From assembly GCA_943913335.1 (NCBI GenBank), contig CALTXS010000039.1, positions 1-7,412 on the forward strand: a DNA stretch of 7,412 nt. Reading direction: 5' to 3'. The stretch is from an uncultured Lysobacter sp. (lineage in GTDB: Bacteria; Pseudomonadota; Gammaproteobacteria; Xanthomonadales; Xanthomonadaceae). Positions 1 through 6,127 of the stretch are shown here, in pieces; positions within the stretch are counted from its first letter, which is position 1; each line of letters begins with the position of its first letter. The notes under the pieces were generated by a model that ran no database searches, was not told the DNA's origin, and was given only the letters and a program-made list of their open reading frames with translations. The position numbers and the translations under genes were made by a program.

Positions 1-69
1 GGCCAGTTCCGCGACGATCCGTACACCCGCGCTGAATTCCTGCAGTTTGTCGGTGTTGACCGGCGCTAA
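1..69 (+). CDS. 3' end of an unidentified protein (partial)
   Basis: Frame 1 is open from the window edge to a TAA at 67-69. It gives 22 residues ending in FLQFVGVDRR. The codons look like the rest of the window (mostly G or C at third positions), so this is probably the tail of a real gene that begins upstream. The peptide is hydrophilic, with several Arg and Asp residues, and shows no membrane segment. It is too short for me to assign a family. A perfect GC-rich hairpin starts at 60 and overlaps the stop, which fits the end of a transcription unit. Confidence 0.5.
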   Translation, partial: GQFRDDPYTRAEFLQFVGVDRR

Positions 70-83
70 CCGCTAAGCGCCGG
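60..83 (+). terminator. GC-rich hairpin at the end of the upstream gene, possible terminator
   Basis: CCGGCGCT at 60-67 and AGCGCCGG at 76-83 are exact inverted repeats around an 8-base loop (68-75). The stem has 8 pairs, 7 of them G-C, and includes the first base of the upstream stop codon. No T-run follows directly, so it is not a classical intrinsic terminator. A competing palindrome, GCGCCGGCGC, lies at 77-86. It may act as an mRNA 3' end stabiliser or a weak terminator. Confidence 0.4.
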
Positions 84-105
84 CGCGCCCCAGCGCGGCC
101 CTGTG

Positions 106-114
106 CCCCCCCCC
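106..114 (+). repeat. C9 homopolymer upstream of the MFS start
   Basis: Nine consecutive C bases lie between a GTG at 103 and the ATG chosen for the transporter at 127. The tract is directly followed by GGA at 115-117, the only Shine-Dalgarno-like bases for that ATG. Homopolymers of this length are prone to slippage and to sequencing error. Confidence 0.8.
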
Positions 115-126
115 GGACCTTTTCCG

Positions 127-1374
127 ATGACTGCCCTGTCACCCATCACCGGTTTGCGCCGGCAGGCCGCGCTGATCTTTATCTTCATCACCGTACTGAT
201 TGACGTCATTGCGTTTGGCGTCATCATTCCGGTGCTGCCACAGTTGATTAAGGATTTTGTCGGCGGCAGTGATGCCACCGCCTCGCACTGGATTGGCATT
301 TTCGGCACGCTGTTTGCCGCCATCCAGTTCGTCAGTGCACCGATTCAGGGCGCACTGTCCGATCGCTACGGGCGTCGCCCGGTGATTCTGCTGTCCTGCC
401 TGGGACTGGGACTCGACTTCATCCTGATGGCGCTGGCCCCCAATCTGACGTGGTTGCTGGTGGGTCGCTGTATTTCGGCAGTGACTTCCGCTTCGTTCAC
501 TACAGCCAATGCGTATATTGCCGATGTGACCGAGCCCGAGCAGCGCGCCAAGTCGTTCGGCATGATCGGCGCGGCCTTCGGAATCGGATTTATCCTGGGC
601 CCGGCCATTGGCGGCACCTTGGGCGCACACAATCTGCACTGGCCGTTCTGGTTTGCGGCCGGTCTGGCTCTCCTCAACGGGCTTTACGGCCTGTTTGTAC
701 TGCCCGAATCGCTGGCGCCGGAGCATCGCAGCAAGAACATTCAATGGGGCAAGGCCAATCCGATCGGCTCGTTCGCACTGTTAGGACAATATCGGGCGAT
801 CTGGCCCCTGGCCGCGATCATCCTGATCGCCAATTTGGCCCACTACATTTATCCGACCATCTTCGTGCTGTATGCCGACTATCGTTACGGCTGGGGTCCG
901 CAGCAAGTCGCAGCGGTATTAGTCGCCGTTGGTGTCTCCAGTGTGGTGGTCAACGGTCTTGCCGTCGGCAGAATCACTCGCCGTCTCGGCGAACGACGGG
1001 CCATGGTGCTGGGTCTGGCTGCCGGTGCGCTGGGATTTGCGCTCTACGGGCTGGCTACTCAGGGCTGGATTTTCTGGCTGGGGATTCCGATCAGTGCGCT
1101 GTGGGCGCTCAGTGGTCCGGCGGCGCAGGCCATCATTACTCGCAGCGTCGGCAAGGACGTGCAGGGCCGTATTCAGGGCTCGCTGTCGTCGCTGGTATCG
1201 CTGGCCGGCATTGGCGGACCTTTGCTGTTCTCGGGCGTCTTTAGTGCCTTTATCAGCCAAGACGTGGCGACTCCGATGCCGGGAGCGCCCTGGTATCTGG
1301 CGGCCATCTTGCTGGCAGTAGCGGTGCTGATCGCCGTGCAATACGCCCGGGTGGAGCCGTCGTCGGCCGATTAA
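127..1374 (+). CDS. TetA-like MFS efflux transporter (TCR/Tet type)
   Basis: A 415-aa drug:proton antiporter of the major facilitator superfamily, expected to have 12 transmembrane segments in the inner membrane. Motif A is clear at residues 75-85 (GALSDRYGRRP) between TM2 and TM3. Motif C follows as GIGFILGPAIGG in TM5. The TM1 acidic residue (D26, in DVIAFGVIIPVLP) and the TM3 acidic residue (D97, in GLDFILMA) match those that are functionally important in TetA. The C-terminal half carries the Tet-like RRLGERRAMVLG and QGRIQGSLSSLVSL blocks. A GTG at 103 is in frame but would translate the C9 tract as prolines; ATG at 127 has GGA at 115-117 and a normal MFS N-terminus, so I prefer it. Substrate is unknown: chromosomal relatives of TetA often do not confer tetracycline resistance. 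The gene stands alone, with no adjacent TetR-type regulator in view. Its stop overlaps that of the convergent small gene. Confidence 0.9.
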   Translation: MTALSPITGLRRQAALIFIFITVLIDVIAFGVIIPVLPQLIKDFVGGSDATASHWIGIFGTLFAAIQFVSAPIQGALSDRYGRRPVILLSCLGLGLDFILMALAPNLTWLLVGRCISAVTSASFTTANAYIADVTEPEQRAKSFGMIGAAFGIGFILGPAIGGTLGAHNLHWPFWFAAGLALLNGLYGLFVLPESLAPEHRSKNIQWGKANPIGSFALLGQYRAIWPLAAIILIANLAHYIYPTIFVLYADYRYGWGPQQVAAVLVAVGVSSVVVNGLAVGRITRRLGERRAMVLGLAAGALGFALYGLATQGWIFWLGIPISALWALSGPAAQAIITRSVGKDVQGRIQGSLSSLVSLAGIGGPLLFSGVFSAFISQDVATPMPGAPWYLAAILLAVAVLIAVQYARVEPSSAD

Positions 1375-1577
1375 GCGGGTTCGTCGGGAATCAGTTCCGA
1401 CTCGAGCCGGGTAATGGCGTCTTTTAGCTGCAGCTTGCGCTTTTTCAGGCGTGTGATGGCCAGCTCGTCGCGGCGGACAGAGGCCTGCAACGATCCGATC
1501 GCCGCATCCAGATCGCGGTGTTCCTGGCGCAGCTGAACCAGCCACATTGCCGCTTTGCTCGAGTCGAGGTCATCCAT
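1371..1577 (-). CDS. YdcH/DUF465 family small coiled-coil protein
   Basis: A 68-aa charged, helical protein with no signal peptide or membrane segment. The N-terminal helix contains [12 protein letters not shown] (residues 16-27). The second helix contains the family hallmark [13 protein letters not shown] (43-55), ending in an acidic tail ([10 protein letters not shown]). This two-helix pattern is typical of DUF465/YdcH proteins, whose biochemical role is not established. The start at 1577 gives the normal length; a second in-frame Met (residue 11) would remove part of the first helix. There is no Shine-Dalgarno sequence, and a TATAAG element ends 8 bases upstream of the ATG, so the message may be leaderless. 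The gene is divergent from ttcA and convergent with the MFS gene; its TAA shares the tetramer TTAA (1371-1374) with the transporter stop. Confidence 0.85.
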   Translation of the reverse strand: MDDLDSSKAAMWLVQLRQEHRDLDAAIGSLQASVRRDELAITRLKKRKLQLKDAITRLESELIPDEPA

Positions 1578-1585
1578 GCGGCCAG

Positions 1586-1591
1586 CTTATA
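1586..1591 (-). promoter_or_regulatory. -10 element (TATAAG) for the ydcH-like gene
   Basis: Read on the minus strand, TATAAG (5 of 6 consensus bases) occupies 1591 down to 1586 and ends 8 bases before the ATG at 1577. It overlaps the ttcA -10 on the other strand, because the core TTATAA (1587-1592) is self-complementary. No convincing -35 is visible; the best candidates match only three of six bases. Confidence 0.45.
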
Positions 1592-1593
1592 AT
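1588..1593 (+). promoter_or_regulatory. ttcA: -10 element (TATAAT) for ttcA
   Basis: A perfect TATAAT lies at 1588-1593. At normal spacing, transcription would begin at about 1599-1603, and the ttcA ATG is at 1603. The -35 region is poor (TCGAGG at 1564-1569 matches three of six bases with an 18-base spacer). The element overlaps the opposite-strand -10 of the ydcH-like gene. Confidence 0.55.
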
Positions 1594-1602
1594 GTCGGGC
1601 TG

Positions 1603-2517
1603 ATGACTACAAATCTCCCCATGCATCCGGCCGCCGATCCCGCCGTGCTGCCGTTGTCCGCGCCCGTGCTCCGTTCGCGCAAGCACGCGCACGAGCAGCA
1701 ACGGCTGGCCAAGCGCTTGCGCCACCAGGTGGGCCGAGCCATCGCCGACTTCAACATGATCGAAGAGGGCGATCGGGTCATGGTCTGTCTGTCGGGCGGC
1801 AAAGACAGTTACACGATGCTCGACATCCTGCTGCAGCTTCAGCAAAAGGCGCCGGTGAACTTTGAGATCCTGGCGGTCAACCTGGATCAGAAGCAGCCCG
1901 ATTTCCCGGAACACATTCTGCCTGAGTATCTGCAGGCAATCGGCGTGCCCTTCCACATCATTGAGCAGGATACGTACTCGGTTGTGACGCGCGTGGTGCC
2001 CGAGGGCAAGACGATGTGCTCGCTGTGTTCGCGTCTGCGTCGTGGTGCGTTGTACACCTACGCCGAGGAACATGGCTACAACAAGATTGCATTGGGTCAT
2101 CATCGCGATGACTTGCTGGCCACGTTCTTCCTCAATCTGTTCCATCACGCCAAGATCAGCGGCATGCCGCCCAAGCTGCAAAGCGACAACGGCAAGCACA
2201 TCGTGATTCGTCCGCTGGCCTATGTGCAGGAAAGCGACATCGTCGAGTACGCGACGGCTAAAGCCTTCCCGATCATTCCGTGCAACTTGTGCGGCTCGCA
2301 GGAAAATCTGCAACGCAAGCAAGTGGGTTTGATGCTCAAGCAGTGGGAGCGTGAGCATCCGGGGCGTCTCGAGTCCATGGCGAACGCGCTGGGCGACATC
2401 CGGCCTTCGCAATTGTCCGATCCGTCGCTGTTTGATTTCCGTTCGTTAGGTTCTTCGTTGCCGGCCGAAGGCAACACCGTCAGCAATTGGCTCGGCAGCG
2501 AGCGGAACCCTTCGTAA
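1603..2517 (+). CDS. ttcA: tRNA-cytidine(32) 2-sulfurtransferase TtcA
   Basis: A 304-aa cytoplasmic PP-loop enzyme that adenylates and thiolates cytidine 32 of certain tRNAs, using a [4Fe-4S] cluster and sulfur from a cysteine desulfurase. The PP-loop SGGKDS is at residues 64-69, after the family block [17 protein letters not shown]. The cluster cysteines are visible as C139 and C142 ([10 protein letters not shown]) and C227 (with C230, in [10 protein letters not shown]). LGHHRDD is at 164-170. All match the E. coli enzyme closely in order and spacing. I chose ATG 1603: it gives the usual length and sits 10 bases after a perfect TATAAT. Neither it nor the in-frame ATG at 1621 has a Shine-Dalgarno sequence. 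In-frame starts further upstream (TTG 1555, ATG 1576) would overlap the divergent gene and that -10 box. Residues 8-26 are a Pro/Ala-rich leader absent from the E. coli protein as I recall it. rdgC follows after 58 bases. Confidence 0.97.
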   Translation: MTTNLPMHPAADPAVLPLSAPVLRSRKHAHEQQRLAKRLRHQVGRAIADFNMIEEGDRVMVCLSGGKDSYTMLDILLQLQQKAPVNFEILAVNLDQKQPDFPEHILPEYLQAIGVPFHIIEQDTYSVVTRVVPEGKTMCSLCSRLRRGALYTYAEEHGYNKIALGHHRDDLLATFFLNLFHHAKISGMPPKLQSDNGKHIVIRPLAYVQESDIVEYATAKAFPIIPCNLCGSQENLQRKQVGLMLKQWEREHPGRLESMANALGDIRPSQLSDPSLFDFRSLGSSLPAEGNTVSNWLGSERNPS

Positions 2518-2535
2518 TTTCATTTGCATTGATTG

Positions 2536-2557
2536 CGGTTCGCGACGACGCGTGCCG
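2536..2557 (+). other. Hairpin in the ttcA-rdgC spacer
   Basis: The arms at 2536-2544 (CGGTTCGCG) and 2549-2557 (CGCGTGCCG) pair with one T-T mismatch and one G-U pair around the tetraloop ACGA. It lies in the 58-base gap before rdgC, with no T-run after it. It may be an mRNA processing or stabilising stem, or a leader structure for rdgC; I see no clear promoter in the gap. Confidence 0.35.
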
Positions 2558-2575
2558 TTAGAGAGTTATTGATCC

Positions 2576-3478
2576 ATGTTGTTTAAGAACGCTACGTTTT
2601 TTCTGTTTTCTCCGACCTTGGAATGGAGCCATTTCGATGAGCAGCTGCAGGACTGCGAACTCAAGCCGGTGCAAGGTCTCGAACTGGTATCGCGCGGATT
2701 CGTGTCGCCCTATGGCGAAGACTCCGAAGTACTGAAGATGGAACAGGGTCCGGTGCTGGCAGTACATAGCGCACAACAGGAACGCTTGCTGCCCGGTGCT
2801 GTCGTCAACGAAGCGCTGCAGAAGAAACTGCGTGAGATCGAAAAGGCCGATGGCCGTCGTCCCGGTTCCAAGAAGCGCGCGCAGATCAAGAGCGACTTGA
2901 TTCTCGAGATGCTGCCCAAGGCCTTCATTAAATCCGCACGCACCACCGCGATCCTGGACACGGCTAAGGGTTGGATTGCCGTTGATACGGCATCGCGCAA
3001 GCAAGCGGAAAATGTTGTCAGCGAAATTCGTCGGGCCATGAGTTCGTTCCCGGCCTTGCCGTTGAATGCCGAACAGTCGCCGCGTCAGATCCTGACTTCG
3101 TGGCTGATGGGTGGTGACATGCCCGAGGGCCTGGTGCTCGGGCACGAGGCCGAACTGCAGGATCCGGCCGAGCAGGGCGCCACGATCAAAGTGGCCCGCA
3201 TGGATCTGGCCAGCGAAGAACTGCGGCAACATATCGAAGCCGGTTTCCAGGTCGTGCGACTGGCGCTGATCTATAACGATCGCGTCGGTCTGACCTTTGG
3301 CGACGATCTGGTCGTGCGCAAGATCAAACTGCTCGAGGCCGCAACTGAAAATCTGGATACCGGTGATGCCGACGATGCCCGCGCCGAACGCGATGCATTG
3401 CTGGCCCTGATGCATGGCGAGTTGGCCGAGCTGTTCCGGGTGCTCGCCGCTGAATTCCGGTTTACCCCGGTGCAATGA
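2576..3478 (+). CDS. rdgC: Recombination-associated protein RdgC
   Basis: A 300-aa nucleoid-associated protein; the E. coli protein (303 aa) forms a ring-shaped dimer that encircles DNA and restrains RecA-mediated strand exchange. Family landmarks run in order: MLFKNATFFLFS at the N-terminus, ERLLPGAVVNEAL (residues 70-81), LILEMLPKAF (108-117), the strand GWIAVDTASRKQAE (132-145), and ASEELRQHIEAGFQVVRLAL near 212-231. F117 aligns with E. coli F120, implicated in dimer contact. The finger-tip K211/Q212 of E. coli aligns with R208/M209 here, by recalled sequence, so the tip stays basic but loses the Gln. The start has a weak purine-rich GAGAG at 2561-2565. The stop overlaps the next gene by ATGA, so the two are probably translationally coupled. 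rdgC commonly lies near ttcA in related genomes, to my recollection. Confidence 0.96.
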   Translation: MLFKNATFFLFSPTLEWSHFDEQLQDCELKPVQGLELVSRGFVSPYGEDSEVLKMEQGPVLAVHSAQQERLLPGAVVNEALQKKLREIEKADGRRPGSKKRAQIKSDLILEMLPKAFIKSARTTAILDTAKGWIAVDTASRKQAENVVSEIRRAMSSFPALPLNAEQSPRQILTSWLMGGDMPEGLVLGHEAELQDPAEQGATIKVARMDLASEELRQHIEAGFQVVRLALIYNDRVGLTFGDDLVVRKIKLLEAATENLDTGDADDARAERDALLALMHGELAELFRVLAAEFRFTPVQ

Positions 3479-4314
3479 CACTGACCGAGCGCCTACGGCA
3501 GTTGTTGTCGGCGGCGCCCGCTACGCCTTCGGACGCGGAGTGGACGCATCTCGAAGGCGATCATCTGCAGTTGCGTCACGGTGACGAGTTCATTCCGGTG
3601 CGCTTGCGTCGTGAACCGCGCGCTCGTGCAGCGCGCTGCAAGTTTCGCGGCCACGGTTTTACCGTGAGCCTGCCACCGCGCCAATACAAAGCCCCCGCAT
3701 CGGTCCTGCATGAGTTCACACCGTGGATCCGCGAGCAATGGGGACGTTTAATTGCGCACGCCGTGCCGTTGCCGCAAGTGCAGACCACGTCAGCGGTGCC
3801 GCTATGGGGCGAGTCCGTACCGCTGGAGTGGCAACACGGACACTCACTCGTTCTACAACTGCACGAAGGCCGCATCATCGCGCAGGCTCCGCCGGCTGCT
3901 GTCGCAACGCATCGGTTTGGCATGGCACTGCGACAGTTCTACGAAGCACAGGCTCGCTCGCGCGCACATGTCGCTCTGCAAACTTGGGGCGAGGGGATGC
4001 CGCGATTGCCTTCGCGACTTGTGTTTAAAAATGTGGACAGTCTGTGGGGCTCGATGTCATCGACGGGATCCATGACCTTGGAACGTTCGCTCGCGTTAGC
4101 GCCCGATTACGTCTTTGATTATCTGGTGGTGCATGAGCTGTGCCATCTGCTGCACATGGCGCACGACCGTGCGTTCTGGCATGAGGTGGGTTTGCGTCTA
4201 CCCGACTATCGCCGTGCGGAACAATGGTTGAGCAACAATGGCCCCTTGTTGCGACTCAATGCAGCGCGACTGATGACTCCGCAACTTTATTTGGCCGCTA
4301 CCGACCGCCGTTAG
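3475..4314 (+). CDS. YgjP/WLM-type zinc metallopeptidase (M48-like)
   Basis: A 279-aa predicted cytoplasmic zinc metalloprotease of the YgjP (DUF45) family. The zinc motif HELCH is at residues 220-224, with H220 and H224 as ligands and E221 as catalytic base. H230 (in HMAHDRAFW) is the expected third ligand, since the family pattern is HELxHLxxxxHxxxFW. Upstream, VFKNVDSLWGSMSSTGSMTLERSLALAP is the usual YgjP block preceding the active helix (the R-W-G-S-C element of many members appears here as S-L-W-G-S-M). The N-terminal half has the family's beta-rich RRxPRAR..KFR..GFTVSLP region. No signal peptide or membrane segment is seen. The physiological substrate of the family is not established. 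The ATG overlaps the rdgC stop (ATGA, 3475-3478) and has no clear Shine-Dalgarno, consistent with coupling. The TAG stop overlaps the convergent hydrolase stop. Confidence 0.88.
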   Translation: MTLTERLRQLLSAAPATPSDAEWTHLEGDHLQLRHGDEFIPVRLRREPRARAARCKFRGHGFTVSLPPRQYKAPASVLHEFTPWIREQWGRLIAHAVPLPQVQTTSAVPLWGESVPLEWQHGHSLVLQLHEGRIIAQAPPAAVATHRFGMALRQFYEAQARSRAHVALQTWGEGMPRLPSRLVFKNVDSLWGSMSSTGSMTLERSLALAPDYVFDYLVVHELCHLLHMAHDRAFWHEVGLRLPDYRRAEQWLSNNGPLLRLNAARLMTPQLYLAATDRR

Positions 4315-4321
4315 TTGGCGG
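4305..4321. terminator. Hairpin spanning both convergent stop codons
   Basis: CCGCC (4305-4309) and GGCGG (4317-4321) are exact inverted repeats. The 7-base loop GTTAGTT contains both stop codons, TAG (+, 4312-4314) and TAA (-, 4311-4313). A G-U pair can extend the stem to six. No T-run follows on either strand, so terminator function is tentative. Confidence 0.3.
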
Positions 4322-5174
4322 CACGCTCAAGAAATTCGGCAACCAGCGGACCGATCGTGTCCGGGTCTTCCATGTGCAGATGGTGCGTCCCGTCAACGAT
4401 GTGCAGACCGGCGCTCTGCAGTTGCGTCACACGATGGCGGCGCATGGCATCGGGAAAATAAGACTGCGGCGGATCGGCCAGAATCACGCGAGTGGGGCAA
4501 GCAATACCGCGGATCAGATCGAGTGCCTGAGGCTCCGTCAGACGAAACGCGGTGGGTTGCGTCAATCGCTGATCCGAGGACCACACAAAGCCGTCTTCAA
4601 ACGCATCCACGCCGCGCTCTACCAGTAGACGTGCGACCGGCTCGCTCAGGTGATTCACTTGCATGCGCAGCGCGATGGCCTCGTCCAGAGACTGAAACAC
4701 TCGCAACGGACGACGCGGACGGGCCGCGGCTTCGAGCGCTTCGCGAAAGCGTTCGGCGGTTTGCTCGGCCGGATGCGTCAGTGCGCCCAGTGCTTCAATC
4801 GCAACAAAGCGATCAACGCGCGAAGGCACCGCCGCCGCGATCAGACTGCACACGACCGAGCCGAGCGAGTGACCCAGCAGACTGAAACGGTCCCAGCCCA
4901 AGGCATCGACTACAGCAAGACCGCAACGCGTTAAGGTCAGCGCGGTGTAATCGGACGAGATCGGCAGATGATCACTTTCACCATGACCGATCTGATCAAT
5001 GGCAACCAGTTCGCACTGTTCCAGCCATGGTGCCACCGGCAAAAAACTGGCGCTGTTGTCCAGCCAGCCATGCAAGGCCAGCACGCGCGGAGCGGTGGCC
5101 GAGGGTGCTTCGAAACGCCAACCACGAATGTGACCGAACACAGTCTGCACTTCGAAGCGTTGGCGCTCACGCAT
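4311..5174 (-). CDS. Alpha/beta hydrolase, SERHL (serine hydrolase-like) type
   Basis: A 287-aa alpha/beta-hydrolase-fold protein, probably cytoplasmic. The oxyanion-hole segment is HGWLDNSASF (residues 35-44). VAIDQIGHGESD is at 57-68. The nucleophile elbow GHSLGS places the catalytic serine at S103. The C-terminal GTHHLHMEDP supplies the catalytic histidine, most likely H264. The acid residue may be the Asp in VILADPP. The HGWLDN signature, the NHLSEPVARLLVERG segment and the DQRL segment resemble the eukaryotic SERHL proteins and their bacterial relatives more than lipases or haloalkane dehalogenases. The substrate is unknown. The frame stays open upstream to 5321, but ATG 5174 gives the right domain length and overlaps the hemH stop by 8 bases. 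A TTG at 5183 is a possible alternative. It is the second gene of a hemH operon and is convergent with the metallopeptidase, sharing TTAG at 4311-4314. Confidence 0.88.
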   Translation of the reverse strand: MRERQRFEVQTVFGHIRGWRFEAPSATAPRVLALHGWLDNSASFLPVAPWLEQCELVAIDQIGHGESDHLPISSDYTALTLTRCGLAVVDALGWDRFSLLGHSLGSVVCSLIAAAVPSRVDRFVAIEALGALTHPAEQTAERFREALEAAARPRRPLRVFQSLDEAIALRMQVNHLSEPVARLLVERGVDAFEDGFVWSSDQRLTQPTAFRLTEPQALDLIRGIACPTRVILADPPQSYFPDAMRRHRVTQLQSAGLHIVDGTHHLHMEDPDTIGPLVAEFLERAAN

Positions 5175-6126
5175 ATCGATCAACCCAATTCGCCAGCGCG
5201 GCGGCATGTTCCGGAGCGCCGTTGAGGCAGGGAATAACGCGCGCGCGACCACCGGCAGCCTGCACCTTGGCGGCAACACCGATCTGCAGTTCCTCGAGCG
5301 TCTCCAGACAATCGACGGCAAAACCGGGAGTCACGATATCAATCGTGCGCGTGCCCTCGAGCGTGAGCTGCACGGCAGTGGATTGCGTGTCGGGCAAAAG
5401 CCACGGCTCCCGTCCGAACCGTGACTGGTGAGTCAGAGTCCAGTCCTCTAGCGTCAAGCCCAGTCGGCGCGCAATTTCAGCAGCGGCGAAGGCATTTTGC
5501 TCGGGGTACGGATCGCCGGCGTCGGCCAGACGTTGCGGGATTCCGTGGAACGAAAACAGCAGATGCTCGCCGCGGCCATGTTGCTCCCAGCTGCGACGAA
5601 TGCTGTCAGCGACCGCGTCGAGCCAAGCCGGATGCGCAAAATAGGGCGGAACGACGTTTGCACCGGGGGCAACGGCATCGACCACATCCTGCACCGAGGC
5701 GACTGTAGTGATCGAGTATTGCGGATACAGCGGCAAGACACGGATGTCCTTGACGCCGGCGGCAACCCAGGCGCGCAGCGTGGCCGCCATGTCCGGATTG
5801 CCGTAGCGCATTGCAGCAGCAACCTCCCAGTCGGGCCGGAGTTCGCCGAGCCGGGCGGCCAGTGTGGCCGTCTCCACAGCCAGCGGCGAGCCTTGCGCAG
5901 TCCAGATCTCGCGGTATTTGCGCGACACCGGGCCGCTGCGCAACGGCAGGATCACCAAATTGAGGATCGGCAGCCACTTCCAGCGCGGCAAGTCGACGAC
6001 GCGCTCATCCGACAGAAATTGCCGGAGATAGCGCCGTACCGCCGTGGGCGTGGGCGCATCGGGCGTGCCGAGATTGACCAGAAGGACGTGCGGCTTGCCG
6101 GCAGCGGGAGCAATATATGAATTCAT
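5167..6126 (-). CDS. hemH: Ferrochelatase HemH
   Basis: A 319-aa enzyme (E. coli about 320 aa) that inserts Fe2+ into protoporphyrin IX, the last step of protohaem synthesis, at the cytoplasmic face of the inner membrane. VLLVNLGTPDAPT (14-26) is the N-terminal signature, and SRKYREIWTAQGSPL (68-82) follows. The ferrochelatase signature LLFSFHGIPQR places the metal-site histidine at H194. GFAVDCLETLEEL carries the second conserved acid residue, E275. I see no added C-terminal Cys cluster. The Shine-Dalgarno AGGGA (6137 down to 6133) is 6 bases before the ATG, and this stretch can fold into a hairpin that pairs it with CCCT next to the start. The downstream hydrolase overlaps by 8 bases, suggesting one operon. 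tatA is divergent, with a 64-base shared upstream region. Confidence 0.97.
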   Translation of the reverse strand: MNSYIAPAAGKPHVLLVNLGTPDAPTPTAVRRYLRQFLSDERVVDLPRWKWLPILNLVILPLRSGPVSRKYREIWTAQGSPLAVETATLAARLGELRPDWEVAAAMRYGNPDMAATLRAWVAAGVKDIRVLPLYPQYSITTVASVQDVVDAVAPGANVVPPYFAHPAWLDAVADSIRRSWEQHGRGEHLLFSFHGIPQRLADAGDPYPEQNAFAAAEIARRLGLTLEDWTLTHQSRFGREPWLLPDTQSTAVQLTLEGTRTIDIVTPGFAVDCLETLEELQIGVAAKVQAAGGRARVIPCLNGAPEHAAALANWVDRYA

Positions 6127-6127
6127 A
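6116..6127. promoter_or_regulatory. 12-bp palindrome on the hemH start codon
   Basis: TATGAATTCATA is a perfect 12-base palindrome covering the first codons of hemH. It touches the neighbouring dyad at 6125-6139. A protein bound here would block hemH initiation and could affect tatA. It does not match a full Fur box. A chance match is possible. Confidence 0.3.

Noticed and set aside
450..1244. 264-codon plus-strand frame inside the MFS gene
   Set aside because: Arg/Gly/Ser/Cys-rich out-of-frame translation with no hydrophobic pattern; the transporter frame is clear.
1570..2412. 280-codon open frame antisense to ttcA
   Set aside because: Its composition (many His, Arg, Gln, Leu) is what GC-rich codon bias produces on the opposite strand, and ttcA explains the region.
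2558..3481. 307-codon open frame antisense to rdgC
   Set aside because: It mirrors rdgC almost exactly, with His/Gln/Arg-rich low-quality composition. RdgC itself is unmistakable on the plus strand.
5175..5321. N-terminal extension of the hydrolase by up to 49 residues
   Set aside because: The extension lies inside hemH in another frame, is Arg/Pro-rich and precedes the normal family N-terminus; ATG 5174 fits better.
6116..6127. Fur or ArgR operator at the hemH start
   Set aside because: The palindrome lacks the length and central spacing of either consensus, so no regulator is named.
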